From the NCBI GenBank assembly GCA_947650365.1, contig OX393550.1:47591860-47655859 (forward strand): DNA of 64,000 nt, read 5' to 3'. Position numbers and translations under genes: made by a program. A model generated the notes under the pieces. The model saw only the letters and a program-made list of their open reading frames with translations. It made no database searches and was not told where the DNA came from. Every line of letters starts with the position of its first letter. Within the stretch, counting starts at the first letter, position 1. Source of the DNA: Chamaelirium japonicum. Taxonomy: Eukaryota > Streptophyta > Magnoliopsida > Liliales > Melanthiaceae. Shown piece by piece: positions 23,442 through 37,300 of the stretch.

Positions 23442-23666
23442 GCCCGCCTAACCTCTGGGAGGTACGTAATGGTTTGGTGGCAGCCGGACACAGGGAGTTG
23501 AGCTATCCATAGATCCAAAAGGTCACCTTCTATGATAAGGAGGTAAAGGCTAATGATTTGGGGAGCGACATGTGGCAATCCGAAATCGAACGGTCATGAT
23601 CTATGACTATGGGATGAATCCAAGGAGGGATGCCACCAACTCCGGCCACCGCCCACCACTTGTCGC

Positions 23667-24377
23667 CAGTGGCGGACCCAGGATTTTTTCTCAGGGGGGG
23701 CATAATTATTAACTAAGAGCCATGTGATGAGCTTTACGGGGATGCCACGTGTGCGGGTGGTGGCAGACGGCGGTGGATGTCGGCCGGACAGTAGCGGACA
23801 TTGGTGACCAGCAACGGGTGGTGGCCGGCGGCCGACGAGGCTGGCCGTGGGTTGCCAATACAGGTGGCAACGGCGGCGGTGACGGATGGCCCATGTGGCG
23901 GTGGGCTGGTGGTCGGCGGCATGGTAGTGGACATTGACTGACGGGGGGGGGGGGTGGCCGGTGGGGCAGTGGCGACTGGTGGGGGCCACCTCCATGTGAA
24001 GTTGGCAATCAAAAGTTGAAAAACTGGCTAGAATTGTTTTTTTTGGATAAATTACACTTTGCTCCCCTCCCTCCTGAAGTTTAGCTCAAAAACATTTAAA
24101 CCCCCCTATAGTTAAAAAACAACATTTTGTCCCCCCCATTCAATTCAGTTTCGATTAGTTAAAAATTACCAAATGAGGAAATCAAGTAGTTGGCAAAAGG
24201 GGTTTTGTGCTAACATTTCAGACTTTAGGGAGTGATTTGGAACAAAATTAACTATAGGGGCTTACATGTTTTTAAGCTAAATTTCAAGGGGGTAAGTGTA
24301 ACTTACCTTTGCTTTAATTTTTCCTTAAGTGAGGGGGGACTTGAGCCCCCCCTGGGCCCAATGTAGGTCCGCCCCTA
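23667..24377. mobile_element. 711-bp non-autonomous hAT element, perfect 8-bp TSD
   Basis: The ends are CAGTGGCGGACCCAGG and, inverted, TAGGGGCGGACCTACA. CTTGTCGC flanks both sides (23659-23666 and 24378-24385). There is no transposase. It contains a further foldback element. Confidence 0.92.
24055..24307. mobile_element. Foldback MITE nested in the hAT element
   Basis: The left arm GGATAAATTACACTTTGCTC and the right arm, ending GGGTAAGTGTAACTTACC, are inverse over about 75 bp, including a TTTAGCTCAAAAACAT segment. It is similar in style to 53403-53685. No target duplication was resolved. Confidence 0.65.
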
Positions 24378-24580
24378 CTTGTCGCCACTGCTGGCCACCG
24401 TCCACACCACCGCCGGCCACTATAGCCTATGACCACCCCTTCTGATAGCCAGCAACCACCACCGTCGAAAACCAACCCTGTCGATAGCTAGCGACCACGT
24501 ACCCCTGCAGACCACCGACACCCCGTCGATCACTACCCACCGCCGCCTGGCGGCAGGCGGAGGCGGGTGGCCGGTGGTCT

Positions 24581-25080
24581 NNNNNNNNNNNNNNNNNNNN
24601 NNNNNNNNNNNNNNNNNNNNNNNNNNNNNNNNNNNNNNNNNNNNNNNNNNNNNNNNNNNNNNNNNNNNNNNNNNNNNNNNNNNNNNNNNNNNNNNNNNNN
24701 NNNNNNNNNNNNNNNNNNNNNNNNNNNNNNNNNNNNNNNNNNNNNNNNNNNNNNNNNNNNNNNNNNNNNNNNNNNNNNNNNNNNNNNNNNNNNNNNNNNN
24801 NNNNNNNNNNNNNNNNNNNNNNNNNNNNNNNNNNNNNNNNNNNNNNNNNNNNNNNNNNNNNNNNNNNNNNNNNNNNNNNNNNNNNNNNNNNNNNNNNNNN
24901 NNNNNNNNNNNNNNNNNNNNNNNNNNNNNNNNNNNNNNNNNNNNNNNNNNNNNNNNNNNNNNNNNNNNNNNNNNNNNNNNNNNNNNNNNNNNNNNNNNNN
25001 NNNNNNNNNNNNNNNNNNNNNNNNNNNNNNNNNNNNNNNNNNNNNNNNNNNNNNNNNNNNNNNNNNNNNNNNNNNNNNNN
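24581..25080. other. Assembly gap, 500 N
   Basis: Exactly 500 unknown bases, probably a standard scaffold gap. Sequence order across it is uncertain. Confidence 0.99.
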
Positions 25081-25851
25081 AAGATGCGCTTATTCTACTA
25101 ATGTGTTTTTATATAAATAAGATAAAGATTGTTCAATTGGTTATTAAGGTACTTAAACTGGCCAATTCTTTTATAATTCACTCCTGTTTCTAGGAGTGGT
25201 CAATTCTCTCGATATATTTGTGTGTTTGAGATGTCATCTGTAATGAGTCCTTTGGTTATCAATATAACTCAACATCTTGTGTAACCCCTGATAATCCTTT
25301 AGAAGTGGTACCAGGTGAATACAGTAACCAGGCACCTCCAGAGGAGTACTAGGAGTTATGTAAGATAGTTGACTTTAAAAAAAAAAATCTTGACGGTTGT
25401 GATGCCCTTAGTGCCATGTGGTGTGCATCCGCGGGCTCCCGTTTCCAACTATAGGTTGCTGTAACCGTAGAAGATTCGATCTCACTTAAATTAGACAACA
25501 AATGTTTAGTTGGCCATTAGGCAGCTTAATTTTTATCCGTTTACTAGGATTAGGCCCAGCGAAATGCATGGGCCTATGCAGACATCATGGTTATAAAAAA
25601 TATGTAAGGCTAATGATTACTTAGGAATCTAATTTATCTGACTCAAATCATTGTGCTTGAGAAACCATTGCCCCGATAAACCGGTTAATTACTTCAGAGT
25701 TCAAAGCATAAAATATATAAGGCTAATGATTTCTCATTCATGGAAGTATGTAAAACTTAGTCTTGATAGCAATTATTTATTTAAGCAATTGCTAATCTAG
25801 AGCAATGCATGGACGGTTGTGATGCTGCTAGAAGCATTGAATTTGCTTCCC

Positions 25852-25854
<3 letters not shown>
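25081..25854. other. Intergenic DNA, nothing recognised
   Basis: AT-rich sequence without coding motifs or clear repeat ends. Confidence 0.4.

Positions 25855-25909
<55 letters not shown>
25855..25909 (+). repeat. (GA)n microsatellite
   Basis: About 27 GA units, followed by a short GT-rich stretch. Confidence 0.97.
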
Positions 25910-25911
<2 letters not shown>

Positions 25912-26303
25912 GGTGCGTGTGTGTTTGGGACGGGCGGATCTATCATAAGCTTGTCCTGTAAAAAAAATACCTTATCCCAAGCCAGTCCCAAATCTATATC
26001 AAGTTTGGAAGAAAAATTTCAAACTCATTCCATTTATATTAGCGAAACCCTAAACCCGTCCCATCCAAATTATACTACGATAGGACAAATTAAAGCAAGT
26101 TCGATTGTGTTTGAACTGAAAAAAAATACCAAAATGGTAGAAAATAAATTCGTTTTAACTAAAAAATAGGTTAATGCTATATTGTTTAGTAATCAATATA
26201 TTTAAGGAATGAAACTTTGGGATTATGGCAAGTGAACTAATGCTAATGTATATGTTAAATTGTTAATAGATATTATTAGATGTAGTGTGTTAGATACCAT
26301 GTT

Positions 26304-26452
<149 letters not shown>

Positions 26453-26618
26453 GGTTTGGGGAGAAAAATTCTTGTATTATCTCATTAATCTCAATGTCAT
26501 TACATAAGACTACCTCTCTTTATATAGAGAGAGAACGCACACCATTACGTTACCACAACCGAGGTGGGACTAATAGAATACTAACACACTACATCTAATA
26601 GATATATGTATATGTAAT

Positions 26619-26801
26619 GAGTAATACTATTCAGCCCGTAGGTGTTATCCGAATTTGGCGGCCCTGAAGGATGTGGTAGCATGCAACTGGTGCTGTTAAA
26701 GATTTTAAAATCGCTAGTGGGTTTCAGCCACCAGTTGCACGTTGCCACATCCTTCGGGCCGCTAAATTCGGGACAAACCTTCGGACTGAATAGTATTACT
26801 C
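26619..26801. mobile_element. 183-bp Mutator-type MITE, perfect 9-bp TSD
   Basis: Inverted ends GAGTAATACTATTCAG with flanks ATATGTAAT at 26610-26618 and 26802-26810. A 9-bp duplication is typical of MULEs. The arms continue inward to a palindromic GCAACTGGTG/CACCAGTTGC centre. Confidence 0.9.
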
Positions 26802-26810
26802 ATATGTAAT

Positions 26811-27192
26811 CGGATCGGGTTCGGTGCGGCCTAGAGTAAACCCAATTCCGTATCAATTGATTGAGTTTTTTTCAAACAATCTTAAACCCATCCAAGCCCA
26901 TTTAATTCTGTCCAATAAGGACGGGTCGGTCGGGTAAACAATTAAACCCGTTTAATTGCCCTTCTAGTATGGATGGATTGTATTAACACCAACTTAACAA
27001 AAGCCCGAGCTTGTAGAGAGGGGCCAACAAACATATATCTGAGGGCTTAACGTATATCAAACTTTACTATTGTCACATCACATACCTATGACAGTCTATA
27101 ATCATCAATATTTTTTAATTCTTTCCTTCTCAATTTGTTTCATCCATGTATTCTATTGGCTTCTTTTCAATCATCATACACGTTTTTGTTTT
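26811..27192. other. Degenerate GGGTC-type remnant and AT-rich DNA
   Basis: 26811-26970 has GGATCGGGTT and GGGTCGGTCGGGTAAAC motifs, like the interior of the hAT-type MITEs, without recognisable ends. Confidence 0.4.
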
Positions 27193-27370
27193 GAGAAATG
27201 CTATTCAGCCCGAAGGTTTTTTTGATTTTGCTGACCCGATTGACATGGCAGCGTGCAACTGGTGGCTGAAACCCACTAGCGACATTTAAGTCTTTTACAC
27301 CACCAGTTGCACGCTACCACGTCAATCGAGCTGAGCGGAATCGAAAAACCCTTCGGGCTTTCCCATAAAA
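27193..27370. mobile_element. Second, diverged copy of the 26619-26801 MITE
   Basis: It starts GAGAAATGCTATTCAGCCCG and shares the GTGCAACTGGTGGCTGAAAC core and the CACCAGTTGCACGCT opposite arm. The right terminus is degenerate (CCTTCGGGCTTTCCCAT) and I could not find its target duplication. Confidence 0.7.
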
Positions 27371-29210
<1,840 letters not shown>

Positions 29211-29373
29211 ATATATTTTCATCGAAACTGAAAGAAAATGTTACAACTTACAACATTAACCCAGACAGCCAAAAGGGGGGAAAATAAAAAGTTTTTTCCA
29301 CTTCAAAAACTAAGAAGAGGAGAGAGAGAATAAGGGATAATTATTAATTAATCTGTAAACTAGGGGTTTATTG

Positions 29374-30294
29374 TTAGATCTTGTAGATGATTAGAAAGCA
29401 AGGGAGGACAGCACGCGGGTCGAACAACAGGAGCTCCTCCTGTCCGACACGCACGGAATCGCCCTCCGACTCCGGATCCGACTCGTCCCGGACCCGGCCC
29501 GCGATGACCCGGCAAACCAGCATCGCCCGACGCCCGGCTCCACCGCCCCGACTATCATGTGCCGCGCCGCTCCCGTCGAAGGTGCGAATCCCCGCCACCA
29601 CCCTGCCCCCCGGGCGCGCCACGGGGCAGCAGGCCACTCCGGCGTCGTAGACCGCCTCGCCGTCGCGGCCGGAGACGGAGGGCGCGCAGTGGAAGCGCAA
29701 CATCTCATTGCCGTCGGCGGCGCAGCGGGCGTCGTCACCGGTACGGGCGGCGCATCGGGACCGGATGACGGAGCGGTACTCGTCGAACCGTGCGACGGCC
29801 CGCGGCGGGTTGTGGACCCGGAAGAGCATCTCGACGTCGCCCGGGAACGCCGCGCCGCGACGGGACCAGCTGGAGCTGAAGATGATCTCCACCACCCGGC
29901 GGGAGGAGTGGCCCGCCGGAAGATCCGCCAGGGTCGGGATCGAGTGAGGCGGCGGTGAGGGCCCCGCCGGAGGGTGCGGGCTCGTGGGTTTGGTTCTGGA
30001 TTGGTTCTTCGGTCTCGGCCTGGGTATCGGCTTGGGCTTGTCCAGAGGGTGTGGTTGGGGTTCACGGGGTGGCGGTGGCGATGGGGGTTTGGCCCGGCGG
30101 GAGGACGAGGGTCTTTTGCGAGGAGGCGGGTGTTTCGGGAAGAGGAGAACGACGTCTCTGAGGGCTTCGGAGGCGGAGCCGCCGCAGGAGGAGAGAGGGA
30201 GTAGGGGCTTTCTGGGAAGACTGGCCTTTGGGTGGTAAACGTCCTCCATGGCGGAGGATTTGCAATGGAGGGATTTCACCCAGCCCGTCACCAT
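29374..30294 (-). CDS. Plant PARP-like-fold protein, paralogue A (306 aa)
   Basis: An intact single-exon frame. I chose the ATG at 30294 because the product then begins MVTGWVKSLHCKS, matching the V-W-x-x-K-SLHCKS start of a plant-specific family often annotated as C2H2 zinc finger or PARP-like. Residues 51-120 are a Pro/Lys/Arg-rich linker. Residues 122-306 form the conserved domain: LPAGHSSRRVVEIIFSSSW, then VEMLFRVHNPPRAVARFDEY, then CAADGNEMLRFHC, then MLVCRVIAGRV, and LLLFDPRAVLPCFLIIY at the C-terminus. The usual C2H2 finger between linker and domain is absent. The fold resembles a PARP catalytic domain, but enzymatic activity is not established for the family as far as I know. The gene is GC-rich against AT-rich surroundings, and a GA-rich tract lies just upstream (30342-30381), perhaps in its leader. 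Confidence 0.85.
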   Translation of the reverse strand: MVTGWVKSLHCKSSAMEDVYHPKASLPRKPLLPLSSCGGSASEALRDVVLLFPKHPPPRKRPSSSRRAKPPSPPPPREPQPHPLDKPKPIPRPRPKNQSRTKPTSPHPPAGPSPPPHSIPTLADLPAGHSSRRVVEIIFSSSWSRRGAAFPGDVEMLFRVHNPPRAVARFDEYRSVIRSRCAARTGDDARCAADGNEMLRFHCAPSVSGRDGEAVYDAGVACCPVARPGGRVVAGIRTFDGSGAAHDSRGGGAGRRAMLVCRVIAGRVRDESDPESEGDSVRVGQEELLLFDPRAVLPCFLIIYKI

Positions 30295-30341
30295 TAAACA
30301 GCGGCGCCGACGGCCGACCAACAGCGCCACCGGTGCCAAAG

Positions 30342-30348
30342 AGAGAGC

Positions 30349-30381
<33 letters not shown>
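30342..30381 (+). repeat. GA-rich tract upstream of gene A
   Basis: An imperfect GA repeat about 50 bp before the start codon (gene on minus strand). Matching tracts occur before gene B and before the truncated copy. Confidence 0.85.
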
Positions 30382-30594
30382 GGCTTTTATTCGGGTAAGG
30401 TTTTATTTTGGGGCTTTTTTTTTAACAAAACATTTAAATAATAAAAATTATTGTAATAGTCATATGTTGAAAAATGAGAGACTCAGTGATTGGTTCAAAA
30501 CATGAGAACCCTTTAAGCCTAAGAACAGAGTACAAAAATATTCATCAAATGGCTTTAAATTTTTATTTCTATGTCACTCTCCTCTAAGCTAAAC

Positions 30595-31290
30595 CTAAAA
30601 CCTAAAATATAAACCTAATCCTAAAACTTAAGATCTACAGGTCATAGGGTTGGCAATTTCGGGCCCGACACAGCAAACCCGACACAACCCAACACGAAGT
30701 TATCGGGACTGGGTCAGGGCTAAACGGGTTCGGGTCGTAAACGGATCGACACGATAGACTCGTTCAATAAACGAGTCGGGTCCGGGTTTAGGGTCTGGAC
30801 AAGGTAGACCCGTTTAGTATTCAACGGGTCATGTCGGGTCGGGTCCGGTCCGGTCTACCCTCAATCCAATACCGTAATATATAATACCAGCGAGTCTTTC
30901 GGGTCCGATCGGGTCGAGTCGGATTGGGTCGGATCAGGTCAACTGAATATATCCGGGTGGTAAATGGGTCTTATCGGGTCTACCCGTTTATTAGCGGGTC
31001 AGGTACGGGTTTAGGATCTAGACATGATTAGTTAAACGTGTCGGGTCCAGGTCTAGGGGTTTTGGACACGACCCGAAACGACACACGACCCGAACCCAAC
31101 CCGACACGACCCATTGCCATCCCTAACAGGCCATGGGGTGAACCCTGGACTTAATTCAAATCCTAAAACCTAATACAAACCTAAAACCTAAGATCTACAA
31201 GCCATGGGGTGAACCTAGACCTAATCCTAAAACCTAAACTTTAGATATAATCTTAAAACCTCATATCGATATGCCATGGGATGAACCCTA
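30595..31290. repeat. Degenerate CCTAAAACCTAA tandem repeat split by a MITE
   Basis: Units of about 60-70 bp containing CCTAAAACCTAA, AGATCTACA and CCATGGGGTGAACC occur before 30645 and after 31125. They were one array before the MITE inserted. Confidence 0.6.
30645..31125. mobile_element. 481-bp hAT-type MITE, 7/8 TSD
   Basis: The ends are TAGGGTTGGCAAT and ATTGCCATCCCTA. The flanks ACAGGTCA (30637-30644) and ACAGGCCA (31126-31133) differ at one base. It has the same orientation and interior as 10975-11464. Confidence 0.85.
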
Positions 31291-32182
31291 GAGTCATAAA
31301 TCTAATCTAACCCTAATCCGAAGCAACCCGAACCCGCTCGCCGACGTTGCCTCTCCTTTCCGCTGCTTGCCGTCGCCAAGGCGGCTGCGGTGAGCAGCTG
31401 CGACTCGCACCGTTGTTGCTCGTCTTGCCGCCACTATTGTCGCTGCCGCCCTCTACTCATCGTCGGCTGTTCAACACTGCTGTCACCGCCGCTTGTAGCC
31501 TTCTGGTCAAGAGAGAACATGGAAAGGAGGAAAAAAAATAAAATTTGGGAGGGGGGGGGGGGATAATTTCTAGATAATGAAATGTATATTGGACCTCTCC
31601 TTAAAGGGATCGTATGAGTGTCATATTCATTAACAGGATCTGTTCTTTGGGACCTAACACCCATTACCCCAAAATAGAATTAGAAAACAGGCCAACTGAC
31701 AGCCATGTGGCGGATGGACGCTGCAATATCGGTTTTTAAATCTATAATTCAATTAGGGATTTCTAAAAAAGAAATCTATAATTCAATTACGATTTTTAAG
31801 TATTTGATGGAAATCAATTTTTTTCTTTCATTTTGGATGCCCAAAGGTCACCCACTTAAACGAGGTAATTAGTTGGGTACAGTTGGAATGATGAACCAAC
31901 AACCAAAGCCAACGTTAAGTACCATGTGCTGGCCGACCAAGGGATCCATCTTTCGTTAGTCTGAAGGATCCATACATGCTTCCTCTTCCAAAATTGAAGA
32001 GATACATACAGGAGACTCATACAATAGAAAGAAATTATTACAATTTAAAACGAAACAAACACAACACTAGGCTTTTCCTCCGAACACTTGCATTTTTTTT
32101 GCCTTAAAATGGTATTTGAAATACCGATTTCCATTATACACTTAAAACTATAATTGAAATACATATTTTAAAACCGGTATTT
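31291..32182. other. Intergenic DNA with a recurring ATTACGATTTTTAAG motif block
   Basis: The block with CAACTGACAGCCATGTGGC and AATTCAATTACGATTTTTAAG at 31690-31820 recurs at 32575-32665 and, more diverged, at 49390-49620. This is an unassigned dispersed repeat. 31330-31500 is GC-rich without a recognised product. Confidence 0.45.
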
Positions 32183-32400
32183 GGAGGCGGGTGTTCGGGA
32201 AGAGGAGAACGACGTCTCTAAGGGCTTCGAAGGAGGAGCCGCCGTAGGAGGAGAGGGAGTAGGAGCTTTCTGGAAAGGGAGGCCTTTGGGTGGTAAATGT
32301 CTTCCATGGCTGTAAATTTGCAATCGAGGGATTTCACCCAGCCCAGTCACCAATAAAAGCGGCGCCGACGGTCGACCAACAGCGCCACCGGTACCCAAGA
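32183..32400 (-). pseudogene. Truncated third copy of the PARP-like gene (5' part only)
   Basis: The sequence matches gene A 30120-30340, from the start-codon region to about codon 55, including CTTTGGGTGGTAAATGTCTTCCATGGC. It stops abruptly at 32183, so the conserved PARP-like domain is missing. It includes the upstream GA tract (32398-32474), so promoter and first codons were copied together. Confidence 0.85.
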
Positions 32401-32415
32401 GAGATAGAGAGAGAC

Positions 32416-32474
<59 letters not shown>
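32398..32474 (+). repeat. (GA)n microsatellite
   Basis: GA array next to the truncated PARP-like copy, equivalent to the arrays upstream of genes A and B. Confidence 0.95.
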
Positions 32475-32476
<2 letters not shown>

Positions 32477-34389
32477 CTTTTATTCCGGCATGGTTTTATT
32501 TTGGAGCTTCTTTAAAAGAAATTAATAATAAAATATTAATATAATAGTTATTTGTTGAAAAACAATTCCAAAAGCGGTCAACTGACAGCCATGTGGCAAA
32601 GCGGTGTTGTAATACCGGTTTTAAAATATGTAACTCAATTACGATTTTTAAGTGTTTAATGGAAATTGTTATGAGATCGACAGATCGTGTGGGTATCCAC
32701 CGTCCGATCCTCTCTTGGAAATTAAGGTTTTTCATGGTTACTTGGACCCTAATTGTAATATCCGGTACGTTTGATTTCGGGACAGCCCAGTTTTAATATT
32801 AGTATATTGTTGCTAAATTGATTGATTTGTTTTCGTATATATGATTGCCAATGGTGTGTGTTTGAACATGAGATGGACCGGGCAGTGGGCCCCAGGTTCG
32901 GGTCGCGAGGCGATGATGGAAGGAATGCAATCAGTACATGAATGTGTGTACTATGATTCACCGCAAATATACTATCGTTTATGAATATTAATTTAATATT
33001 ATAAGTATTAGTAGCGAGTTGGTCGGACTCACTGAGGTGCGCGTGCCAACGTGTCTCAGCATGACGCTGGTTCGAGCTAGAGTTGAGCCAACGATTACAT
33101 GAAAATAAAAAAAAGTTAAAAAAAAACCTAAATCTAAAACCCAATCCAATTCAAACCCAAGCCAACCGACCCCTCTGTCTCTCTAACCCAAACCCCATCA
33201 CAGCCATCCCCTCTCATCCCTCTCACCCGATCTCTCTCTCCCATCTCACCTCTCAGCCGCACCCTCTCCCTCTCAAACCCGATCCCTATCCCCTATCAAC
33301 CGCCCCCTCTCCCCTACCCACCCGATCGCTAAACCCATCGGCCTCCCCCCTCTCCCCTACCTACCCGACCGCTAAACCCATCAGCCCCCCCCCCCCCACC
33401 TCACCGTCCCATCCCCCCCGTACAGCTGACCGCTGCCCCCCTTTCACCCTATAAAACCCGGACCCGACCCCCCCTCCCCCCTTTCCTCCTTCAGCCTGAT
33501 TCCCCCCCTCACCTCTCGCCGATCTCTCATCCCCTCCCCGATCCCTCATCCCTCTCCCTCTCTCGAGCTTATCTCTCCCATGATCTCTTCCCCCTGTGGT
33601 GTGTTGTACGTGCGGCACCGGAGAGAAGCAGCCGGTCAGAGTGAGGAGGAGCCACAGCCAGAGCCGATTACCCCCTCCTCTAATAGGTCAGCCGCCCTCC
33701 TCCTTGCCCCTGTTCTTTTCCTATGGTTCTGTTGAGACCAGCCTGATGAACCCCTACCTTTTCCTTTTTTCTGTGTGGATCCGACCAACCCCTAGCCCCC
33801 TGACGCCTTTCGTTTAGTGCGGCCATGCTTGTCGGTAGCTGAGCAGCCGACGAACCGATCAATTGCGTGCCACCCCTCCTTCTCGCCTTGCTGCGATGGT
33901 TATCGATAGCCTCGCTATCGGCAACCATGCAACAAGTAGCACTCGACCCAGCACGGCCAGGCCACTTGGACTAACACCCACCTACTGCTTTGACCCTCGT
34001 GATCCCTTCGTTGAGATGGCCGCCGTCAGCTTTGACCGTCGACGGGCAGCTAGTAGCAGCCAACCACCGAGGATGGCAAACCTGCCTTGGAACCTTCTTG
34101 TCCCTAGCCGACCGCACCACCCGATAGGCAGTCCGAATTTCCCTCTATGGTTCTCGATCACAGCTGATACCCTTCTTTTCCCTCGATCTGTCGGATGCAA
34201 GTTAGTCCTCGGCCAGATAGCTTGGCAACGAGGCAGCTAAGACAACCAGTCCCAAACCTTGTTTTAGGGCTATTGTATTTCTTTGTCCTTTTGATGTTGT
34301 TGCCACTATGACATTAGCCCGATCACGGACTCTCGTGATGTCCCAAGATTGAAACATGCTTATGATGTGTGAATCGCAATCATTGGCCC
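32475..34389. other. Unassigned repetitive DNA with a long C/T-rich tract
   Basis: 33160-33590 is strongly pyrimidine-rich (CCCTCTCCC blocks). TGTAATATCCGGTACG at about 32754 resembles an LTR start, but I could not find a matching end. Open frames on both strands have low-complexity products. Confidence 0.35.
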
Positions 34390-37300
34390 TGTCACGCCCC
34401 AGAAATCTGAAGACCGATCCCTGGGGTGTGAGGTGAGAAAAGAAGAGGGTTTTGGGTCTGGTCAATTAATTTCACCAATTTGGGTTCTCACAGGGCTTCT
34501 ACGCTCTCTAATATGAAAAACAAGAAGGAAGGAGAAACAAGAGGGGAATCTTTTAAATTTGATTTTTCAAAAAAAACCATTTTTTTATTAAAAAGCAAAG
34601 AAAGAGAAATTATCAACAGAGAGAGGATATTATCTAGTCAAGCTCAACCTTCAAAAGTCATATCCTCTCAGTATGAGTGACCTGTCGGTGCCACTACATA
34701 CTGACAGGAGTCTATCTGAGGGAGCACGAGGCTCAAGCCTCCGACGGCTAACCAAGTAGTCTCAACCACTCCCTAACACTCAGGTGCACCAGTCTAGAGT
34801 TCCTATCTACAGGGTTAATCAATTTAGTCATTTATATGCACTTATATTTTTATCATGATCTATCCTAGGCTGGGGGCCTTGAGGAGAGGCCTACCCAAAA
34901 GAATTCAGCTGGAACCATTGCAACTACAACCATAAAATACTAACTAACTAATAAGAACTCTTATTCCAATACAATTACAATGTTGAAGAGAAAAGACTAC
35001 AAGATTAACGTACTAAGCAGAAAGGTAACACTGCAACTCTAACTCCGCCTCTGGAATCCTATTGCTACTCCTGAGCCTCCGGACCTGCAACTGAGCCTAC
35101 TCGTGGGAAAGAGTAGCCCCTAATAGTAAATTGGGATATTAGCCAAATTAATGGCTAGTGACATCCTAATAGTCTTTAATAATATGAGACAGCTAATCTT
35201 AATAAATTAAGATAAGATCTATCAGTTCTAGTAGAATCAAAGTTTGCAGAATGATACCTAAACCTATCAATAGTCTATATTCACATGCAATTCCTACTGT
35301 CACTAGGTTATCTAACCTAAAGTCCATTCAATGTTCTACAGCATTAAAGAACAAATTTAAATAAGACGTTCATATAAAGTCACGAAGTCATCATGTAAAC
35401 AATCACTCAATTCTAAATTCATCTATAGATAAAACACACACTATCAAAATGTGAACCCCGGATATTTTGTTCATCCTGCCCCCGGTCGGGCATTACTATA
35501 GGGCCTTTTATTTCGATGTAGAGGGCCAACTCTCTCGCCGTGCATCCACCAACACCATGCATAAATCACCCAGATGATCATAAGGGGTTTCTCGTCTTTC
35601 ACGGTGGAGCTCTACCGCCCAACTTGCTTTACTATGGGGACTTCAACTCCCCGGGACAGGGTTGCTAGGCCAATCCCTACTCGAGGGCACCTCCTATTGG
35701 CTTTACCACAACCCTTGCCCGTGACCCCTAACCTACTTAACTTCGGCTATACGCGCAGGGTGGTTCACGGCCCATGCGCGTACGGGGTCTCTACCTTCTA
35801 ACCAGGTAGATTCTCATATAACATATTTCAACATATACAATGAAGCTACAAAAAGTCTATTTAATATTTAACAATTTCCAACAAATTACCCCTGGTCCCG
35901 TACTGCTCTCGCAACCCATGCGACATAATAAATCAATAAAGTAAGACACTCATCCCAGTGACCCGTGTGCTAGGGTTGCCATACTCCTCTCAGGAGGGTG
36001 GGCCCCGATAGTTATTAGTTATTCAATTTATTGTTTAATATAAGGGAATCCTAATTACGGTGTCCATACATACAATCAAAAGCAATCATTATTAATATTT
36101 TAATTTATATTTTAAGCATGCGTCGCCGGACTCGCGACTCCGCATGCAAGGCGGGATCCACTTGACCACATGCGACGATGCCCGGCGGGGCCCGCATGCA
36201 GTGTCATGGACGTACACCTACCCTTAGTCAATCTCATTTCCCACTATTAAAGACCACGCGAGGGTAGTAGATGTCACCTGGTTGTCGATCGCACACGACT
36301 CCAGCTAGTTGTCTCTGATCCGCCTCCGTTGGATCACCACAATCACAGTCTGATAACAAACACAGATCCAAATCACAACTCTATTGATTAAAATAGAAGA
36401 ATCAACGACGAGAGTTCTATGCCAAGGATAGTCGGGCACCCTCGATAGGGGACCAACATTGAGTCGACAGCACGCAAATCCGTGCGACTGAAGAACTCGA
36501 ACCTAAACAATACTAGGCCAATCAAGTAAATAGAAGCTAAACCTACTCATCGAATCAGGCTCAAAGAACCCTTTCCGATGGTTCCAGTTTCACTGGAATC
36601 CAACTTCGGTCGGATGGTTTCGGGTCAAACCACGTAGAACCGGTAAAACCGATCGCATGGTTGGTTCACTAGGGTAGAAGAGGTTCTAGGGTTATATTCT
36701 AGGTTTAATAGGTAGGGCTCAACGTTCTGAGCACAATGCCGCTAGTTTCGTCCGAATCCGAGTTCAGACGATGAAACGACGGTCAAACCACGGTACCGCG
36801 ATAAGATTCGGTCCAAGGATAAAACAGGATATTAAACAGTATAATTACTATGCTAAACTATGACCAACAGGTAGTATTTTTCGAGCCAGTCGAAATGGCG
36901 CTGGTTTCGTCCAATTCCGAGTTCGGACGGAGAAATGGCAGTCGAACCAAAATCGACTGGTTCACGGGTCTGGTTCAGGTGAACCAGACCGGTTCACTAT
37001 GTGGCTCGGGTCAAGTCTGCTGGTCGGGTCGGGTCTGCAGTGGTTAGGTCGGGTAGGGTTCAGGGCTAAACGGATCGGGTTCAGGGTTTAATTAAAAACC
37101 TGAAAATTACAAAACTACCCCCCCCCTCTCCTTCTTCTCCACGAGACCAGCCCGAGGGGCTGGTTCCTACGTGTCGGCGGCCGGCGGGAGGGGCGGCCTG
37201 GAGCGCCGGCGAGCGCTCGTCCGGCCTCTCCCGCACCACCCCCACGGAGGAGGCGCGGTGGGAGGCGGCCAGAGCCCTCGTCGGAGCCCCAAAAGCTTGG

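Larger units (their letters stand above)
23609..24580. mobile_element. GC-rich CCACC element, host of a nested hAT (right end lost in gap)
   Basis: CTATGGGATGAATCCAAGG followed by GATGCCACC resembles the arms of the foldback element at 48978-49279. The CCACCGCC-rich interior continues on both sides of the insertion 23667-24377 and runs into the assembly gap. Confidence 0.5.

Noticed and set aside
24567..25193. Open frames across the N gap
   Set aside because: They consist of unknown bases.
29387..30238. Several open frames of 65-130 codons on the plus strand opposite PARP-like gene A
   Set aside because: They are shadows caused by the high GC content of the real minus-strand gene and have no domain. 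The same shadows occur opposite gene B.
33083..33618. Pro/Ser-rich frame of 123 codons
   Set aside because: It results from a pyrimidine-rich tract and has no conserved motif.
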